From an uncultured Bacteroidia bacterium (GTDB lineage Bacteria; Bacteroidota; Bacteroidia; Bacteroidales; Prolixibacteraceae): a DNA stretch of 41,379 bases. The stretch covers positions 1 through 41,379 of the forward strand of contig CAIYPA010000078.1 in the NCBI GenBank assembly GCA_903927965.1. Reading direction: 5' to 3'. Below the pieces are notes generated by a model, which saw only the letters and a program-made list of their open reading frames with translations, was not told the origin of the DNA and ran no database searches. Of this stretch, positions 27,301 to 36,913 are shown one piece after another (the first letter of the stretch is position 1; each line of letters begins with the position of its first letter). A program made the position numbers and the translations under genes.

Positions 27301-28164
27301 AAGTGGACTACTGACAAGGATAAGAACGATATGATTTCAGCTTTGGTGAACAATTTCATCATGAAGTACAAGGAAGCCGAGGCTGTTGCGCGTCGTAAAC
27401 GTTACAATGTGACCATTGGGGATGAACTTCCCGCAGGTATCCTTCAATTGGCAAAAGTTTACATTGCCAAAAAGCGGAAACTTCAGATCGGGGATAAAAT
27501 GGCTGGACGGCATGGAAACAAAGGTATTGTTTCCCGTATCGTTCGCGACGAAGACCTTCCATTCCTTGCCGACGGAACACCTGTTGATATCGTTCTGAAC
27601 CCACTTGGGGTACCATCGCGTATGAACCTGGGGCAGATCTATGAAACGGTTCTTGGCTGGGCTGGTAAGGAATTGGGACTTACTTTTGCCACCCCGATTT
27701 TTGATGGTGCAACATTGACACAAATTTCTGAATACACTGATAAGGCAAGAATCCCACGGTTTGGGAAAACTAACCTTTACGACGGGGAAACAGGTGATCC
27801 GTTCGACCAACCGGCGACAGTAGGTGTTATCTATATGCTGAAACTGGGTCACATGGTTGAAGATAAGATGCATGCCCGTTCGATCGGCCCGTATTCCTTG
27901 ATCACACAGCAACCACTTGGTGGTAAGGCTCAGTTTGGGGGTCAGCGATTTGGTGAAATGGAGGTTTGGGCGCTTGAAGCGTTTGGTGCTGCCAATATTC
28001 TTCAGGAAATCCTTACCGTGAAGTCGGATGACGTGATCGGTCGTGCGAAGGCTTATGAAGCCATTGTAAAAGGCGATCCACTTCCGCACCCTGGGATTCC
28101 TGAATCATTAAATGTGTTGTTACACGAGCTTAGAGGTCTGGGATTAAGCGTTAACCTGGAATAG
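24352..28164 (+). CDS. rpoB: DNA-directed RNA polymerase subunit beta
   Basis: A 1270-residue catalytic subunit. The rifampicin-pocket segment around [20 protein letters not shown] and [20 protein letters not shown] is present with the Asp, His and Ser residues of rifampicin-sensitive enzymes (D in FMDQ, H in THKRR, S in RRMSALG). Other conserved blocks include [36 protein letters not shown] and the C-terminal [20 protein letters not shown]. The length suits Bacteroidota. Together with rpoC it forms the active centre. Expression probably depends on readthrough of the hairpin at 24282-24316. Confidence 0.99.
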   Translation: MSSNYINQRISFASTRSKLEYPDFLEVQIKSFKEFFQLGTSPEDRKNEDLYQVFQENFPISDTRNNFVLEFIDYQVDPPRYSLDECIERGLTYSVPLKAKLKLFCTDPEHEDFDTVVQDVYLGTVPYMTPTGSFVINGAERVVVSQLHRSPGVFFGQSVHANGTKLYSARVIPFKGSWIEFATDINNVMFAYIDRKKKLPVTTLLRAIGYESDKDILEIFGLADEIKVSKTALKKYVGRKLAARVLKTWVEDFVDEDTGEVVSIERNEVIVDREVIIENDHVDEILESGAKTILLHKEEAGSGDFAIIYNTLQKDPCNSEKEAVLHIYRQLRNSEPPDEATARDVIDKLFFSEVRYDLGEVGRFRINRKLGLNIDMTTRVLTKQDIIEIIKYLIKLINSKTDVDDIDHLSNRRVRTVGEQMFTQFGVGLARMARTIRERMNVRDNEVFTPIDLINSKTLVSVINSFFGTNALSQFMDQTNPLAEMTHKRRMSALGPGGLSRERAGFEVRDVHYTHYGRLCPIETPEGPNIGLISSLCVFAKINDLGFIETPYRSVTNGKVNLNNDDVAYFTAEEEEGKIIAQANAIIDAEGNFINSRVKARLDADYPLSNKEDANLMDVGPNQIASIAASLITFLEHDDANRALMGSNMMRQAVPLLRPEAPIVGTGLESNIARDARINVTAEGPGSVEFVDATKIVIRYDMTDEERYVSFDSDLKTYNLAKYKKTNQGTCIDLKPLVRKGQRVDAGDIMTEGYATAKGELALGRNLKVAFMPWQGYNYEDAIVISERIVRDDIFTSIHIDEYSLEVRDTKRGAEEFTSDIPNVSEEATRNLDENGLIRIGAIVKPGDILIGKITPKGESDPSPEEKLLRAIFGDKAGDVKDASLKASPSLNGVVIDKKLFSRVMKEKKGKTATKPLLEQIDHELEFETSRLREILIDKLFNLVNGKTSQGVKDYFNGDLITKGNKFTLKQLQGIDYLNVNPNKWTTDKDKNDMISALVNNFIMKYKEAEAVARRKRYNVTIGDELPAGILQLAKVYIAKKRKLQIGDKMAGRHGNKGIVSRIVRDEDLPFLADGTPVDIVLNPLGVPSRMNLGQIYETVLGWAGKELGLTFATPIFDGATLTQISEYTDKARIPRFGKTNLYDGETGDPFDQPATVGVIYMLKLGHMVEDKMHARSIGPYSLITQQPLGGKAQFGGQRFGEMEVWALEAFGAANILQEILTVKSDDVIGRAKAYEAIVKGDPLPHPGIPESLNVLLHELRGLGLSVNLE

Positions 28165-28167
28165 TAA

Positions 28168-28215
28168 GTTTAAATTCAACAAGTTAAAACTATCTTTTAC
28201 TTGTTGAGTTTAAAC
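28168..28215 (+). other. Long hairpin between rpoB and rpoC
   Basis: GTTTAAATTCAACAAGT (28168-28184) pairs with ACTTGTTGAGTTTAAAC (28199-28215): 17 bp with a single G-T wobble. Inside, AAAA and TTTT can pair around a CTATC loop. No T-tract follows, so it looks like an RNase-processing or mRNA-stabilising hairpin rather than a terminator. Confidence 0.75.
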
Positions 28216-28262
28216 GTTGAGAATAAAATTATTGATATTCTTACATTTTTTTCAAAAATATT

Positions 28263-31200
28263 ATGGCATTCAGACGAGATAATAAGGTTAAGAGTAATTT
28301 CACCAAAATCAGTATAAGTCTTGCGTCACCCGAGGAAATACTTGAGCGTTCTCATGGGGAAGTTCTTAAACCTGAGACTATTAACTATAGAACATATAAA
28401 CCCGAGCGTGACGGTCTTTTCTGCGAAAGGATTTTCGGGCCTGTGAAGGATTATGAATGTCATTGCGGTAAGTACAAACGGATCCGTTACCGCGGAATCG
28501 TTTGCGACCGTTGTGGCGTTGAAGTCACAGAGAAGAAAGTTCGCCGTGAAAGGATGGGACATATTTCTTTGGTTGTACCGGTTGTTCATATCTGGTATTT
28601 TAAATCATTGCCAAATAAAGTAGGTTACTTATTAGGTTTACCTACTAAGAAACTCGACACTATTATCTACTATGAACGTTATGTTGTAATCAATGCAGGG
28701 ATCAAACGCAACGACGGGATTAAGTACCTCGATTTTCTGACAGAGGAGGAGTACATAGATATTATGGAATCTTTACCAAAAGACAATCAGGCTCTTGACG
28801 ATGAGCATCCCGACAAGTTCATTGCCGATATGGGTGCGATTGCGCTCCATAAACTCCTTGAAAGGCTCGAACTTGATGAATTATCATACGATTTGAGGCA
28901 TAAGGCTGGTAATGAAACTTCGCAACAGCGTAAAAATGAAGCATTGAAACGGTTGAACGTTGTTGAAGCTTTCCGTGCCTCAAAAGGAAGAAATAAACCC
29001 GAATGGATGATCGTTAAGGTTGTCCCAGTTATTCCTCCCGATTTGCGTCCTTTGGTTCCATTGGATGGCGGCCGTTTTGCAACTTCCGACTTAAACGACC
29101 TTTATCGTCGTGTGATTATCCGCAATAACCGTTTGAAACGTTTGATAGAAATCAAAGCCCCTGAAGTGATCCTTCGCAACGAGAAGAGGATGTTGCAGGA
29201 AGCTGTTGATTCATTGTTTGATAACAGCCGTAAATCGAATGCTGTCAAAACAGATAACAACCGTCCGTTAAAATCACTTTCCGATTCTTTGAAAGGAAAG
29301 CAAGGGCGGTTCCGTCAGAACTTGTTGGGTAAACGTGTCGATTATTCAGCGCGTTCTGTGATTGTCGTGGGTCCAAACCTCAAACTACATGAATGTGGTA
29401 TTCCCAAAGATATGGCTGCCGAACTTTACAAACCATTTGTTATCAGGAAGTTGATAGAAAGAGGTATTGTAAAGACCGTGAAATCTGCCAAGAAGATTGT
29501 CGATCGCAAGGATCCGGTTGTTTGGGATATTCTTGAAAATGTGATGAAAGGCCATCCGGTTTTGTTAAACCGTGCGCCAACCCTTCACCGTTTGTCGATC
29601 CAATCGTTCCAGCCAGTCCTGGTCGAAGGTAAAGCGATCCGTCTCCATCCACTTGTCTGTACCGGTTTCAACGCCGACTTCGACGGTGACCAGATGGCGG
29701 TACACTTACCACTTGGTAATGCTGCGATTCTTGAGGCACAGGTCTTGATGTTGTCTTCGCATAACCTTTTGAACCCTGCGAATGGGGCACCAATTACTGT
29801 TCCTTCTCAGGACATGGTTCTTGGTTTGTATTACATGACCAAGGAACGCAAAGGTGCCAAAGGGGAAGGCTTGTCATTCTACTCACCTGAAGAAGCGATC
29901 ATCGCTTACAACGAAGGCAAAGTCGATATGCATGCGATCGTGAATGTCCGCACAGTGGACCTTGACGAAAATGGAAACCTTAAAACGATGATGATCGATA
30001 CCACGCTTGGACGTATTTTATTTAACGAATATGTACCAAAGGCAGCGGGTTATATCAATAAAATATTGACAAAGAAGGCTTTAAGGGATATCATTGCCGA
30101 TATTCTCAAAAGGACCGATAACGCAACAACAGCCCAGTTCCTCGATGATATCAAGGATCTTGGTTATAAAATGGCTTACCGTGGAGGTCTGTCGTTCAAC
30201 CTCGATGATGTGATCATTCCAGATGTAAAAACTGAAATGGTTGCAGAAGGATTCGCCGGAGTTGAGGAGGTCCTGAACAACTATAACATGGGATTCATCA
30301 CCAATAACGAAAGATACAATGGAGTTATTGATATTTGGACACATGTCAACGCCAAGCTGACGCAGAGCGTAATGAGTACCATTAGTTCTGATAAACAAGG
30401 GTTTAACTCTGTTTATATGATGCTTGACTCTGGAGCCCGTGGTTCCAAGGAACAGATCCGTCAGTTGTGCGGTATGCGTGGATTGATGGCAAAACCTCAA
30501 AAATCTGGTTCTACCGGTTCACAGATCATCGAGAATCCAATTTTGGCCAACTTTAAAGAAGGTCTTTCGGTACTTGAGTACTTTATCTCAACGCACGGTG
30601 CCCGTAAGGGTTTGGCCGATACGGCATTGAAAACAGCCGATGCAGGTTATCTGACCCGTCGTCTTGTTGACGTTGCCCAGGATGTGATCATTAATCTAGA
30701 TGATTGCGGTACGCTACGTGGGTTGATTGCAATGGCACTTAAAAATAATGAGGAGGTCGTTGCATCGTTGTCGGAGCGTATTTTGGGGCGTACTACAGTT
30801 CACGATATCTATCATCCACTTACCGGGAAATTGATCATCAAAGCCGGCGAAGAGATTATTGAGGATATCGCCGCCGTGATCGAAGATTCACCGATTGAAA
30901 GGGTTGAAATCAGGTCGGTATTGACTTGCGAAGCTGAGAATGGGGTTTGCGCAAAATGTTACGGACGTAACCTTGCCACAGCCAAGATGATCCAATTGGG
31001 TGAAGCTGTCGGTGTTATTTCTGCGCAGTCTATCGGTGAACCTGGAACACAGTTGACACTTCGTACTTTCCACGTCGGGGGTATCGCAGGGAACGTTTCA
31101 ACACAATCAACAGTTGTGGCCAGATATGATGGTCTTGCCGAGATTGAGGAATTGCGTTCAGTAGAGTCGATTGATGAAAAAGGTGATTCCATTGATATTG

Positions 31201-32543
31201 TGGTCAGCCGTCTTGCTGAATTGAAAATTATCGATAAAAATACCGGTATAACCCTATCGACACACAGTATGCCCTATGGTTCCAAATTGTATGTGAAACC
31301 GGGTGCTGAAATTAAAAAGGATGCCATCATTTGCGAATGGGATCCATACAATGGGGTTATTATCAATGAGTTCAATGGTCGTGTGGCTTATCACGATCTG
31401 ATTGACGGTGTAACATGCCGTGAAGAATCGGATGAGCAGACCGGATACAAGGAGAAAGTGATCATTGAGACCCGTGATAAAACAAAGAACCCAACATTGC
31501 ACGTTGTTGACGAAAACGATACTGAGATACGTTCCTATAACCTTCCTGTTGGTGGCCACTTAAGTGTGGAGGACGGACAGATGGTCAAGAGCGGCGATGT
31601 ATTGGTGAAGATCCCGCGTGCCTCAGGTAAAGCAGGTGACATCACAGGTGGTCTTCCACGTGTTACTGAACTTTTTGAAGCACGTAACCCATCTAATCCG
31701 GCAGTTGTGTCTGAAATTGACGGTGAAGTGACCCTTGGTAAAATTAAACGAGGTAACCGCGAGGTGGTCATCACATCCCGTACAGGTGAAGTGAAGAAAT
31801 ACCTTGTTCCACTGTCGAGGCAGATCCTTGTACAGGAAAGTGACTACGTACGTGCCGGTATTGCACTTTCCGATGGTGCGATCACACCTTCAGATATCCT
31901 TGCAATCAAAGGGCCAACAAAAGTCCAGGAATACATCGTGAACGAAGTGCAGGATGTCTATCGTATGCAGGGCGTGAAAATCAACGACAAGCACTTTGAA
32001 GTCATTGTGCGTCAGATGATGCGCAAAGTTGAGATCGAAGATGCCGGCGATACCCGTTTCCTTGAGAAGCAGATTGTTGACAAAAGCGACTTTACCGCTG
32101 AAAACGATTGGATTTATGGCAAGAAAATCGTGATCGAATCCGGTGATTCTGAAGTACTTCGTCCAGGTATGGTTATTACAGCACGTCGTTTGAGGGATGA
32201 AAACTCTCTGCTCAAACGTAAGGATAAGAAGACAGTAGAAGCCCGCGATGCTGTCCCTGCGACGTCAAGTCAGGTGTTACAGGGGATTACCCGTGCATCG
32301 TTGCAGACGAAGTCATGGATGTCGGCTGCCTCTTTCCAGGAGACGACCAAAGTATTGAACGAAGCTGCGATCAATGGTAAGATCGATTACCTTGAAGGTT
32401 TGAAAGAAAACGTAATATGTGGGCATTTGATCCCTGCCGGTACCGGTAACCCGATGTTTAAAAACATAGTGGTCGGTTCAAAGGATGAGTACGATCGTTT
32501 GATCGATTCAAAAAGGGTGGACGATGACGACGACAATTATTAA
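28263..32543 (+). CDS. rpoC: DNA-directed RNA polymerase subunit beta-prime
   Basis: A 1426-residue subunit carrying the active-site magnesium motif [12 protein letters not shown] (near residue 470). The N-terminal zinc-binding cysteines are [20 protein letters not shown] (about residues 60-79). The second zinc site is in [20 protein letters not shown]. The trigger-loop region contains [20 protein letters not shown]. The C-terminus is an acidic tail (DDDDDNY). It starts 98 bp after rpoB, across the long hairpin, and the DUF3467 gene starts 9 bp after its stop. Confidence 0.99.
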   Translation: MAFRRDNKVKSNFTKISISLASPEEILERSHGEVLKPETINYRTYKPERDGLFCERIFGPVKDYECHCGKYKRIRYRGIVCDRCGVEVTEKKVRRERMGHISLVVPVVHIWYFKSLPNKVGYLLGLPTKKLDTIIYYERYVVINAGIKRNDGIKYLDFLTEEEYIDIMESLPKDNQALDDEHPDKFIADMGAIALHKLLERLELDELSYDLRHKAGNETSQQRKNEALKRLNVVEAFRASKGRNKPEWMIVKVVPVIPPDLRPLVPLDGGRFATSDLNDLYRRVIIRNNRLKRLIEIKAPEVILRNEKRMLQEAVDSLFDNSRKSNAVKTDNNRPLKSLSDSLKGKQGRFRQNLLGKRVDYSARSVIVVGPNLKLHECGIPKDMAAELYKPFVIRKLIERGIVKTVKSAKKIVDRKDPVVWDILENVMKGHPVLLNRAPTLHRLSIQSFQPVLVEGKAIRLHPLVCTGFNADFDGDQMAVHLPLGNAAILEAQVLMLSSHNLLNPANGAPITVPSQDMVLGLYYMTKERKGAKGEGLSFYSPEEAIIAYNEGKVDMHAIVNVRTVDLDENGNLKTMMIDTTLGRILFNEYVPKAAGYINKILTKKALRDIIADILKRTDNATTAQFLDDIKDLGYKMAYRGGLSFNLDDVIIPDVKTEMVAEGFAGVEEVLNNYNMGFITNNERYNGVIDIWTHVNAKLTQSVMSTISSDKQGFNSVYMMLDSGARGSKEQIRQLCGMRGLMAKPQKSGSTGSQIIENPILANFKEGLSVLEYFISTHGARKGLADTALKTADAGYLTRRLVDVAQDVIINLDDCGTLRGLIAMALKNNEEVVASLSERILGRTTVHDIYHPLTGKLIIKAGEEIIEDIAAVIEDSPIERVEIRSVLTCEAENGVCAKCYGRNLATAKMIQLGEAVGVISAQSIGEPGTQLTLRTFHVGGIAGNVSTQSTVVARYDGLAEIEELRSVESIDEKGDSIDIVVSRLAELKIIDKNTGITLSTHSMPYGSKLYVKPGAEIKKDAIICEWDPYNGVIINEFNGRVAYHDLIDGVTCREESDEQTGYKEKVIIETRDKTKNPTLHVVDENDTEIRSYNLPVGGHLSVEDGQMVKSGDVLVKIPRASGKAGDITGGLPRVTELFEARNPSNPAVVSEIDGEVTLGKIKRGNREVVITSRTGEVKKYLVPLSRQILVQESDYVRAGIALSDGAITPSDILAIKGPTKVQEYIVNEVQDVYRMQGVKINDKHFEVIVRQMMRKVEIEDAGDTRFLEKQIVDKSDFTAENDWIYGKKIVIESGDSEVLRPGMVITARRLRDENSLLKRKDKKTVEARDAVPATSSQVLQGITRASLQTKSWMSAASFQETTKVLNEAAINGKIDYLEGLKENVICGHLIPAGTGNPMFKNIVVGSKDEYDRLIDSKRVDDDDDNY

Positions 32544-32552
32544 TCAACGGTT

Positions 32553-32873
32553 ATGAGCGACGAATTTCAGGATCAGCATCAGTTGAACATTGAGCTTAGC
32601 GAGGAAATTGCCCAGGGCACTTATTCCAATCTGGCAATCATCACCCATTCCCCTTCGGAATTTGTGGTTGATTTCGTTCGGATCATGCCGGGTATTCCCA
32701 AGGCCAATGTGAAGTCGAGGATTATCTTGACACCCGAACATGCCAAACGGTTGATGATGGCGTTACAGGAAAACATCCTTAAATTTGAATCGTTGCATGG
32801 CCCTATCCATATTCATGGTGGAAACGAAGGTGTATTGCCAATGACATTTGGCGGACCAACAGGACAGGCATAA
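32553..32873 (+). CDS. DUF3467 family protein
   Basis: A 106-residue small protein, recognised from DEFQDQHQLNIELSEEIAQG with TYSNLAIITHSPSEFVVDFV, then FVRIMPGIPKANVKSRIILT and HAKRLMMALQENI. No signal or membrane segment is seen. The family has no established function. In Bacteroidota it often lies immediately downstream of rpoC, as here (9-bp gap), which suggests co-expression with RNA polymerase. It is the last gene of the block before the terminator at 32900-32928. Confidence 0.88.
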   Translation: MSDEFQDQHQLNIELSEEIAQGTYSNLAIITHSPSEFVVDFVRIMPGIPKANVKSRIILTPEHAKRLMMALQENILKFESLHGPIHIHGGNEGVLPMTFGGPTGQA

Positions 32874-32899
32874 TTGGTTAATATATAATGCATTATAAG

Positions 32900-32928
32900 A
32901 AAAGCTCTTCCGAAAGGAGGAGTTTTTT
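32900..32928. terminator. Bidirectional terminator after the rpoBC-DUF3467 operon
   Basis: CTCTTCC-GAAA-GGAGGAG forms a 7-bp stem (one G-T pair) with a stable GAAA tetraloop. It is flanked by AAAAG on the left and TTTTTT on the right. On the minus strand the hairpin is followed by a TTTTCTT run, so it can also end the HEPN gene transcript arriving from the right. Confidence 0.85.
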
Positions 32929-32951
32929 ATTTATTAGGCACGTCTTTATTA

Positions 32952-33200
32952 CTACAATATTTTCTTTATTTCATTAATAAATTCTTTGTTAAACCATCCG
33001 ATTAATTGTCCATGCTTTGATGTTTCAAACCCATTTTTCAAGGCTAAAGCTGTTAAAGCATAATACATTCCATAATAAATCCTGTTAACAGCAATGACAT
33101 ATTTTTCGCTCATCGCCAGAAAATGAGCCAATTCAATCGTTTCGGTTGCTTGTCGTAACCGATAATCAACAAGTGAATGTCTATCGTTTTCGTCTATCAT
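32952..33200 (-). CDS. HEPN-domain protein, truncated and missing its catalytic His
   Basis: An 82-residue protein that overlaps the MNT gene by 4 nt (ATGA), the normal coupling of HEPN/MNT toxin-antitoxin pairs. VIAVNRIYYGMYYALTALAL matches the HEPN core. The RNase motif R-x4-6-H is incomplete: Arg40 is present, but Tyr47 stands where the His should be. Family members are about 120-135 residues; this one stops after FNKEFINEIKKIL, with the C-terminal helices missing, and abuts the terminator at 32928. It is therefore probably a decayed or inactive toxin. An alternative is a minimal HEPN protein with a non-RNase role. Confidence 0.72.
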   Translation of the reverse strand: MIDENDRHSLVDYRLRQATETIELAHFLAMSEKYVIAVNRIYYGMYYALTALALKNGFETSKHGQLIGWFNKEFINEIKKIL

Positions 33201-33520
33201 ACGTGTAAACCATTTGCTATTGCATTAACAAATATTGGTTGTTTTCCCCTAAGTGTGTTCAACTCAGATTCTCCAATAATATGAGTATCTGTAATTATAT
33301 TATATTTCAAATCCACTTCATAACACAGATCTGAAATCTCTCTTTCAATTTTCCAGTCAGCTTTTTGCTTAAGTATTATTAAAATATCATAATCCGAATC
33401 TTTATGGGCTTGCCCATAAACCTGAGAGCCAAAAAGTATAATATCCGTTAAGTCATCAGCAAATCTTGACTTTAACCGGAAGCTCAAATCTTTTAATACC
33501 TTTATTTTATCAATTCTCAT
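33197..33520 (-). CDS. Minimal nucleotidyltransferase (MNT) domain antitoxin
   Basis: About 107 residues from the ATG at 33520; a TTG at 33538 would add six. The polymerase-beta-like motif FGSQVYGQAHKDSDYDILII gives G31-S32 and D43-x-D45, the GSx10DxD signature. Such proteins pair with HEPN toxins and, in characterised systems such as MntA/HepT, neutralise them by adding AMP to the toxin. The active-site residues are intact here, although the adjacent HEPN partner looks defective. It is AT-rich relative to the rpoBC side. Confidence 0.82.
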   Translation of the reverse strand: MRIDKIKVLKDLSFRLKSRFADDLTDIILFGSQVYGQAHKDSDYDILIILKQKADWKIEREISDLCYEVDLKYNIITDTHIIGESELNTLRGKQPIFVNAIANGLHV

Positions 33521-33616
33521 CCTACCAATTTTAATCAAAGGTAAATAATCTGGGATGGGGAGCTAAAGGACAATCGCTCATTTCTTTTCATTTTTCGTTT
33601 TAATAATTATAAATAA

Positions 33617-34648
33617 TTACATTGGTTTAACTTCAATTTTTAGATCATCTAAACCACCACCGAATTCCAAATGCATTCTTCCCAATACTTTACCTTGTAA
33701 TATTGGTTCTAAACTACTACACAGACTACTTCTACATAATTCTTTGAACTCAGAAACATCTATTGATAATAAATAAGCATCACCAAAACAATGTCGTGGG
33801 AAAGCGTATTTTAGTGAATAAAATAAAGATGCCTTTGGCTTTTCAATTCCTTCAAACATAAAACCATCATTTGGTGATAAATGTGATAAAAACAATTTTG
33901 CTTCATCTTCATTGACTGTTGGTAAAGTAGTAGCTTCAATTTCCCCAAACTTAATAAATGACCTATTTTGTATGCTTTCCAATAAAGTAAGAGCACCTTC
34001 ATCTCCTAATTCATAAGACTTTTGAAAAAATCTTCTTGCTTCATCTAAATTTAACATTAACATATATGTTGTAGCTAAATGAAAATAATATAAACTATTA
34101 TCTGATTCAAGGGAAATAGCTTTTTTAATATCAATTAATGCCAATTCATATTCTTGAAGGAGTGCTCGATTATAACCTCTAAATGAATATCCTTTAGCAT
34201 TATCTGGTTCTAATTCAATAAATTTATTCCAATTATTTATAGCCTCATTATAATTTTTGTATTCCCAATAAATGCTCCCACATAATGAATAAGCTTCGCT
34301 TAAATTTGTATTTAATTTAATCGCTTTATTCAAATCAAGTAAAGCTTCTGAGAATTTTTCAATTGTCTTATATAATTTGCCTCTCTCAATGTAAAATCGA
34401 TCCGCCTCTTTTAGTCCAATTGCTTTATTAAGGTCTTTCAAAGCGCTATCATAATTTTTGAAAAAATACACAAAGCATAGGGCTCTAACAAAATAGGCAA
34501 AAGGATTACTTGAATCATATGATATTGATTCAGAAATATTTTTAAATGTCTCTTCCCAGTTTTCCTTTCCTAATTGTTCTGTTGCGACATTAAAATGCTC
34601 TTTTCCTTTTTCAGGATTCTCTTTTTTGAAAATTTTAAACATATCCAT
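33617..34648 (-). CDS. Tetratricopeptide-repeat protein
   Basis: A 343-residue protein without signal peptide. Six or so TPR units run from about residue 14 to 225, for example YDSALKDLNKAIGLKEADRF, FSEALLDLNKAIKLNTNLSE, YNEAINNWNKFIELEPDNAK and YELALIDIKKAISLESDNSL. The remaining about 110 residues form a separate C-terminal domain that I do not recognise. It contains SLFYSLKYAFPRHCFGDAYL and ends GGGLDDLKIEVKPM. TPRs imply protein-protein contacts; no function can be assigned. The gene lies in the AT-rich minus-strand islet, 63 bp downstream of the 107-residue gene. Confidence 0.8.
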   Translation of the reverse strand: MDMFKIFKKENPEKGKEHFNVATEQLGKENWEETFKNISESISYDSSNPFAYFVRALCFVYFFKNYDSALKDLNKAIGLKEADRFYIERGKLYKTIEKFSEALLDLNKAIKLNTNLSEAYSLCGSIYWEYKNYNEAINNWNKFIELEPDNAKGYSFRGYNRALLQEYELALIDIKKAISLESDNSLYYFHLATTYMLMLNLDEARRFFQKSYELGDEGALTLLESIQNRSFIKFGEIEATTLPTVNEDEAKLFLSHLSPNDGFMFEGIEKPKASLFYSLKYAFPRHCFGDAYLLSIDVSEFKELCRSSLCSSLEPILQGKVLGRMHLEFGGGLDDLKIEVKPM

Positions 34649-34711
34649 ATCAATATGTGTTATGATTATTAAAATCTTATGAAATAAACTTATTATAACA
34701 TAGTTGCTAAG

Positions 34712-35035
34712 TTAAGGCAAAGAATTTTTATCAATTTTTATCTCAGGGGCTCCATTACGCCATAAAGTTAAAGTAAGATATGCAACTGGACGCGGATAAC
34801 GTTCATTCCCAGAGTTTACAATTTGATCGTAAGTTTTATCATAAGCATAGCAGTTACAAACTCTACTACTCGAATTCATTGTCAGATCAAATCGTAATGA
34901 CTTTATGACACCGTCAAATGAGAATGGGATAAATTCGAATTTGCTTAAATATTGTTGATATTCTTCAGTGGAATAATTATCTCCTGTAAATACATCTCCA
35001 GTCATAAGGAAATCGAAGAATTGATATTTTGCCAT
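34712..35035 (-). CDS. Hypothetical protein (107 aa)
   Basis: I do not recognise this protein. It has 107 residues, no signal peptide and no hydrophobic segment long enough to span a membrane. It is rich in aromatic residues (MAKYQFFDFLMTGDVFTGDN, FEFIPFSFDGVIKSLRFDL) and seems to be a beta-strand-rich soluble domain. Two cysteines sit close together (RVCNCYAY). It starts 16 bp after the 55-residue cysteine-rich gene and precedes the TPR gene on the same strand, so the three may be one transcript. Composition is AT-rich like its neighbours. Confidence 0.6.
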   Translation of the reverse strand: MAKYQFFDFLMTGDVFTGDNYSTEEYQQYLSKFEFIPFSFDGVIKSLRFDLTMNSSSRVCNCYAYDKTYDQIVNSGNERYPRPVAYLTLTLWRNGAPEIKIDKNSLP

Positions 35036-35051
35036 GTTTTCAAATTTTAAA

Positions 35052-35219
35052 TTAGTATTTTCTATTCACTTTATTTACACATTTTGCAGGTACAGGCCTA
35101 TCAGGATGAAAGCCCTGATCACTGGAGTATAAAGTACAACTTGCCTTTTTATGGTCAACTGACCAAACTTTACAGTGAGTGCAATCGGCACAGCGATCTC
35201 CTGATTTAATTGTTGACAT
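35052..35219 (-). CDS. Small cysteine-rich protein (55 aa), possible metal binder
   Basis: Translation from the ATG at 35219 gives 55 residues: MSTIKSGDRCADCTHCKVWS, then VDHKKASCTLYSS and further to VPAKCVNKVNRKY. Cysteines fall at 10, 13, 16, 28 and 47, with histidines at 15, 23 and 38. The C-x2-C-x2-C start suggests a small zinc or iron-sulphur site. A strong Shine-Dalgarno AAAGGAG lies 8 nt before the ATG, which argues for real translation. No family is recognised. It is the first gene of the islet's presumed operon (55-aa, 107-aa, TPR). Confidence 0.6.
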   Translation of the reverse strand: MSTIKSGDRCADCTHCKVWSVDHKKASCTLYSSDQGFHPDRPVPAKCVNKVNRKY

Positions 35220-35394
35220 GATTATTTCTCCTTTCTTTTTAATAAAATTTATTGCTTTTTAATTGCTGAAACTTGTGCCATATTCGGGATACCATATTGA
35301 CATATATAATATTGATTAAGTTGTAATAGAATTATTTAATAAAAATATAGTCAAAATTTTCAAGGTGTTAATTGATTTTTAAAAAGTCTGATCC

Positions 35395-36174
35395 CTAAAG
35401 TTTTACTTTGCTGGATGCCGGCACTATGGGTGTTTCAGTGCTCACAACTTTGCCACCCTTTTTGCGCGTTATACGGGCTTTGAGATGTGTTTTGTAATAG
35501 GCAATCAGGTCGTTTAGTTCGTTGGCCGGAGTCGCATAGTCGGGTTCATCGTATTCCAAGCTGCAAAATTCGAAAGCATCGAAGAAGGCGGTCAATACTG
35601 CATCGGTTTCGGTACGAATAGCGCGTGCATCTACTTTTTCTTGGGCGGCCTCGTCTGCGGTGCGCTGTAAAAATTGCATGGCAAACTGTGTGTTCACAAC
35701 ACTTAACTGGTCAAACAGCATTTTCAGGTTTAAAGCCAATGCAGCCGCTTTCACATCGGCTTTGGCATTGTAGTCGGCCAACAGTTCCCGGGTACGTTCG
35801 GTAGCAGAAATGTAATTGGCCTTCGAAATGTCGCTTCCGTGAATATTGAGAAACCGTTTCATCACCGCCACATCAGGGGCTATTGATAGTTTGCTCAGTT
35901 TACCCAATGCTTTTACTACGGTCGCAATGGCACTAATCAGGTCGCCGCGCTCGGTATCGAGTTCTTGCAACGAATTGGTTAAAGAATTGCTCAACTCTTG
36001 TGCCTTAATTTTGGCAAGATTCGGCAACATGGCCGTTAGTTTTGCATAAGCTTTTTGTAAATGCAATACTTCTGGTTGGTACTTCAGAATAATGGCCATA
36101 ATTTGATTTACGAATATGGAATACTCGCTGTTCCAAAGACGGACTAATTGCAAACGATTGATTTTTGCTTTCAA
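35395..36174 (-). CDS. DUF6261-like protein, function unknown
   Basis: A 259-residue cytosolic protein without signal or membrane span. It is almost entirely helical by composition, with Leu/Ala-rich stretches such as AKIKAQELSNSLTNSLQELD and KAAALALNLKMLFDQLSVVN. The tail is basic and low complexity (KARITRKKGGKVVSTETP). Size, helicity and start (INRLQLVRLWNSEY) match my memory of the Bacteroidota-restricted DUF6261 family, often present in several copies per genome. Translation appears to start at a TTG (36174). A near-perfect promoter lies upstream at 36217-36246. The gene is noticeably richer in G+C than the AT-rich islet beside it. Confidence 0.6.
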   Translation of the reverse strand: MKAKINRLQLVRLWNSEYSIFVNQIMAIILKYQPEVLHLQKAYAKLTAMLPNLAKIKAQELSNSLTNSLQELDTERGDLISAIATVVKALGKLSKLSIAPDVAVMKRFLNIHGSDISKANYISATERTRELLADYNAKADVKAAALALNLKMLFDQLSVVNTQFAMQFLQRTADEAAQEKVDARAIRTETDAVLTAFFDAFEFCSLEYDEPDYATPANELNDLIAYYKTHLKARITRKKGGKVVSTETPIVPASSKVKL

Positions 36175-36216
36175 GATAATTTGGGTATTAAGGTTTGTAT
36201 TGTAAAATAACTACAC

Positions 36217-36246
36217 CAAAGGTATATAATATTTTAAAACGCCAAA
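36217..36246 (-). promoter_or_regulatory. Promoter of the DUF6261-like gene
   Basis: On the minus strand TTTG (36246-36243) and TACCTTTG (36224-36217) are 18 bp apart, a full consensus match. The predicted start near 36210 gives a leader of about 36 nt before the TTG start codon. Confidence 0.7.
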
Positions 36247-36330
36247 TATTTTATTAATTATTTTTACTACTCTTAAAATATTTTTTCAACAATCACATTC
36301 CTAAGCAGCAATAATTGGTTAAATTCGGTT

Positions 36331-36660
36331 AGCTTGCTTTAATGTAGCAAAGTCAAACCGGTTTTTAGACGTCTTTGCAGTTTTAAAGTAAGGGCAAATC
36401 AGTTTTAATATCAGTTTGCTAAAATGAAGCAATGACGAATTAATTTTCTGTCGAGCTTGCAATAAGAAAGCAAGGGCAAATTTATTTTGATGCGAACTTG
36501 CAGTAATGAAGCATGGTCGAATTTATTTTTGGATGGCACTGTAGTAATAGAGCAAAGATAAATTTATTTTTTTTGTACTTGACCTAATATGGCATGGTTT
36601 GGTTGGACTAAATTTCTGACTTGCTTTGAATAATTGCTATTGCAATAATGAGGTGGATAA
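36331..36660. repeat. Degenerate tandem array, period about 41 bp, 7-8 copies
   Basis: Units beginning CTTGC or a variant recur at about 36333, 36373, 36415, 36456, 36497, 36539, 36578 and 36620, with spacings of 39-42 bp. The best units share CTTGCARTAAtGAAGCA followed by an AAATTTATTTT stretch. Several contain a small dyad TTGC-N9-GCAA. It lies in an 800-bp region without a gene between the DUF6261-like gene and etfB. The period is not a multiple of three and no ORF spans it. Confidence 0.65.
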
Positions 36661-36913
36661 TCCTTCATTCATTGTAAATGAATAATATGATATTTCTATT
36701 ATTTATGAAATCGATTTTTAACTAATACCATCTCACTTTTTTCAATAATCATTCTAAATTAACCGATGTAAAACAGTGGATCTAACTTTCGAATGATCGG
36801 GTTATATGTTCTAATGCATTGAGAGTTTTGGCTTCACGTTAGGTATTCGGCTTATTTGTATCGGTTTTACCGGTTTGCACCATGAATTCAATAAATTGGT
36901 CTAATTAACCAAA

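Noticed and set aside
27337-28089. 250-codon minus-strand frame inside rpoB
   Set aside because: Antisense shadow of a highly conserved gene; low-plausibility protein composition.
36331-36660. The 41-bp array as a CRISPR
   Set aside because: Units are contiguous and diverged along their whole length, with no constant repeat and unique spacers and no cas genes nearby.
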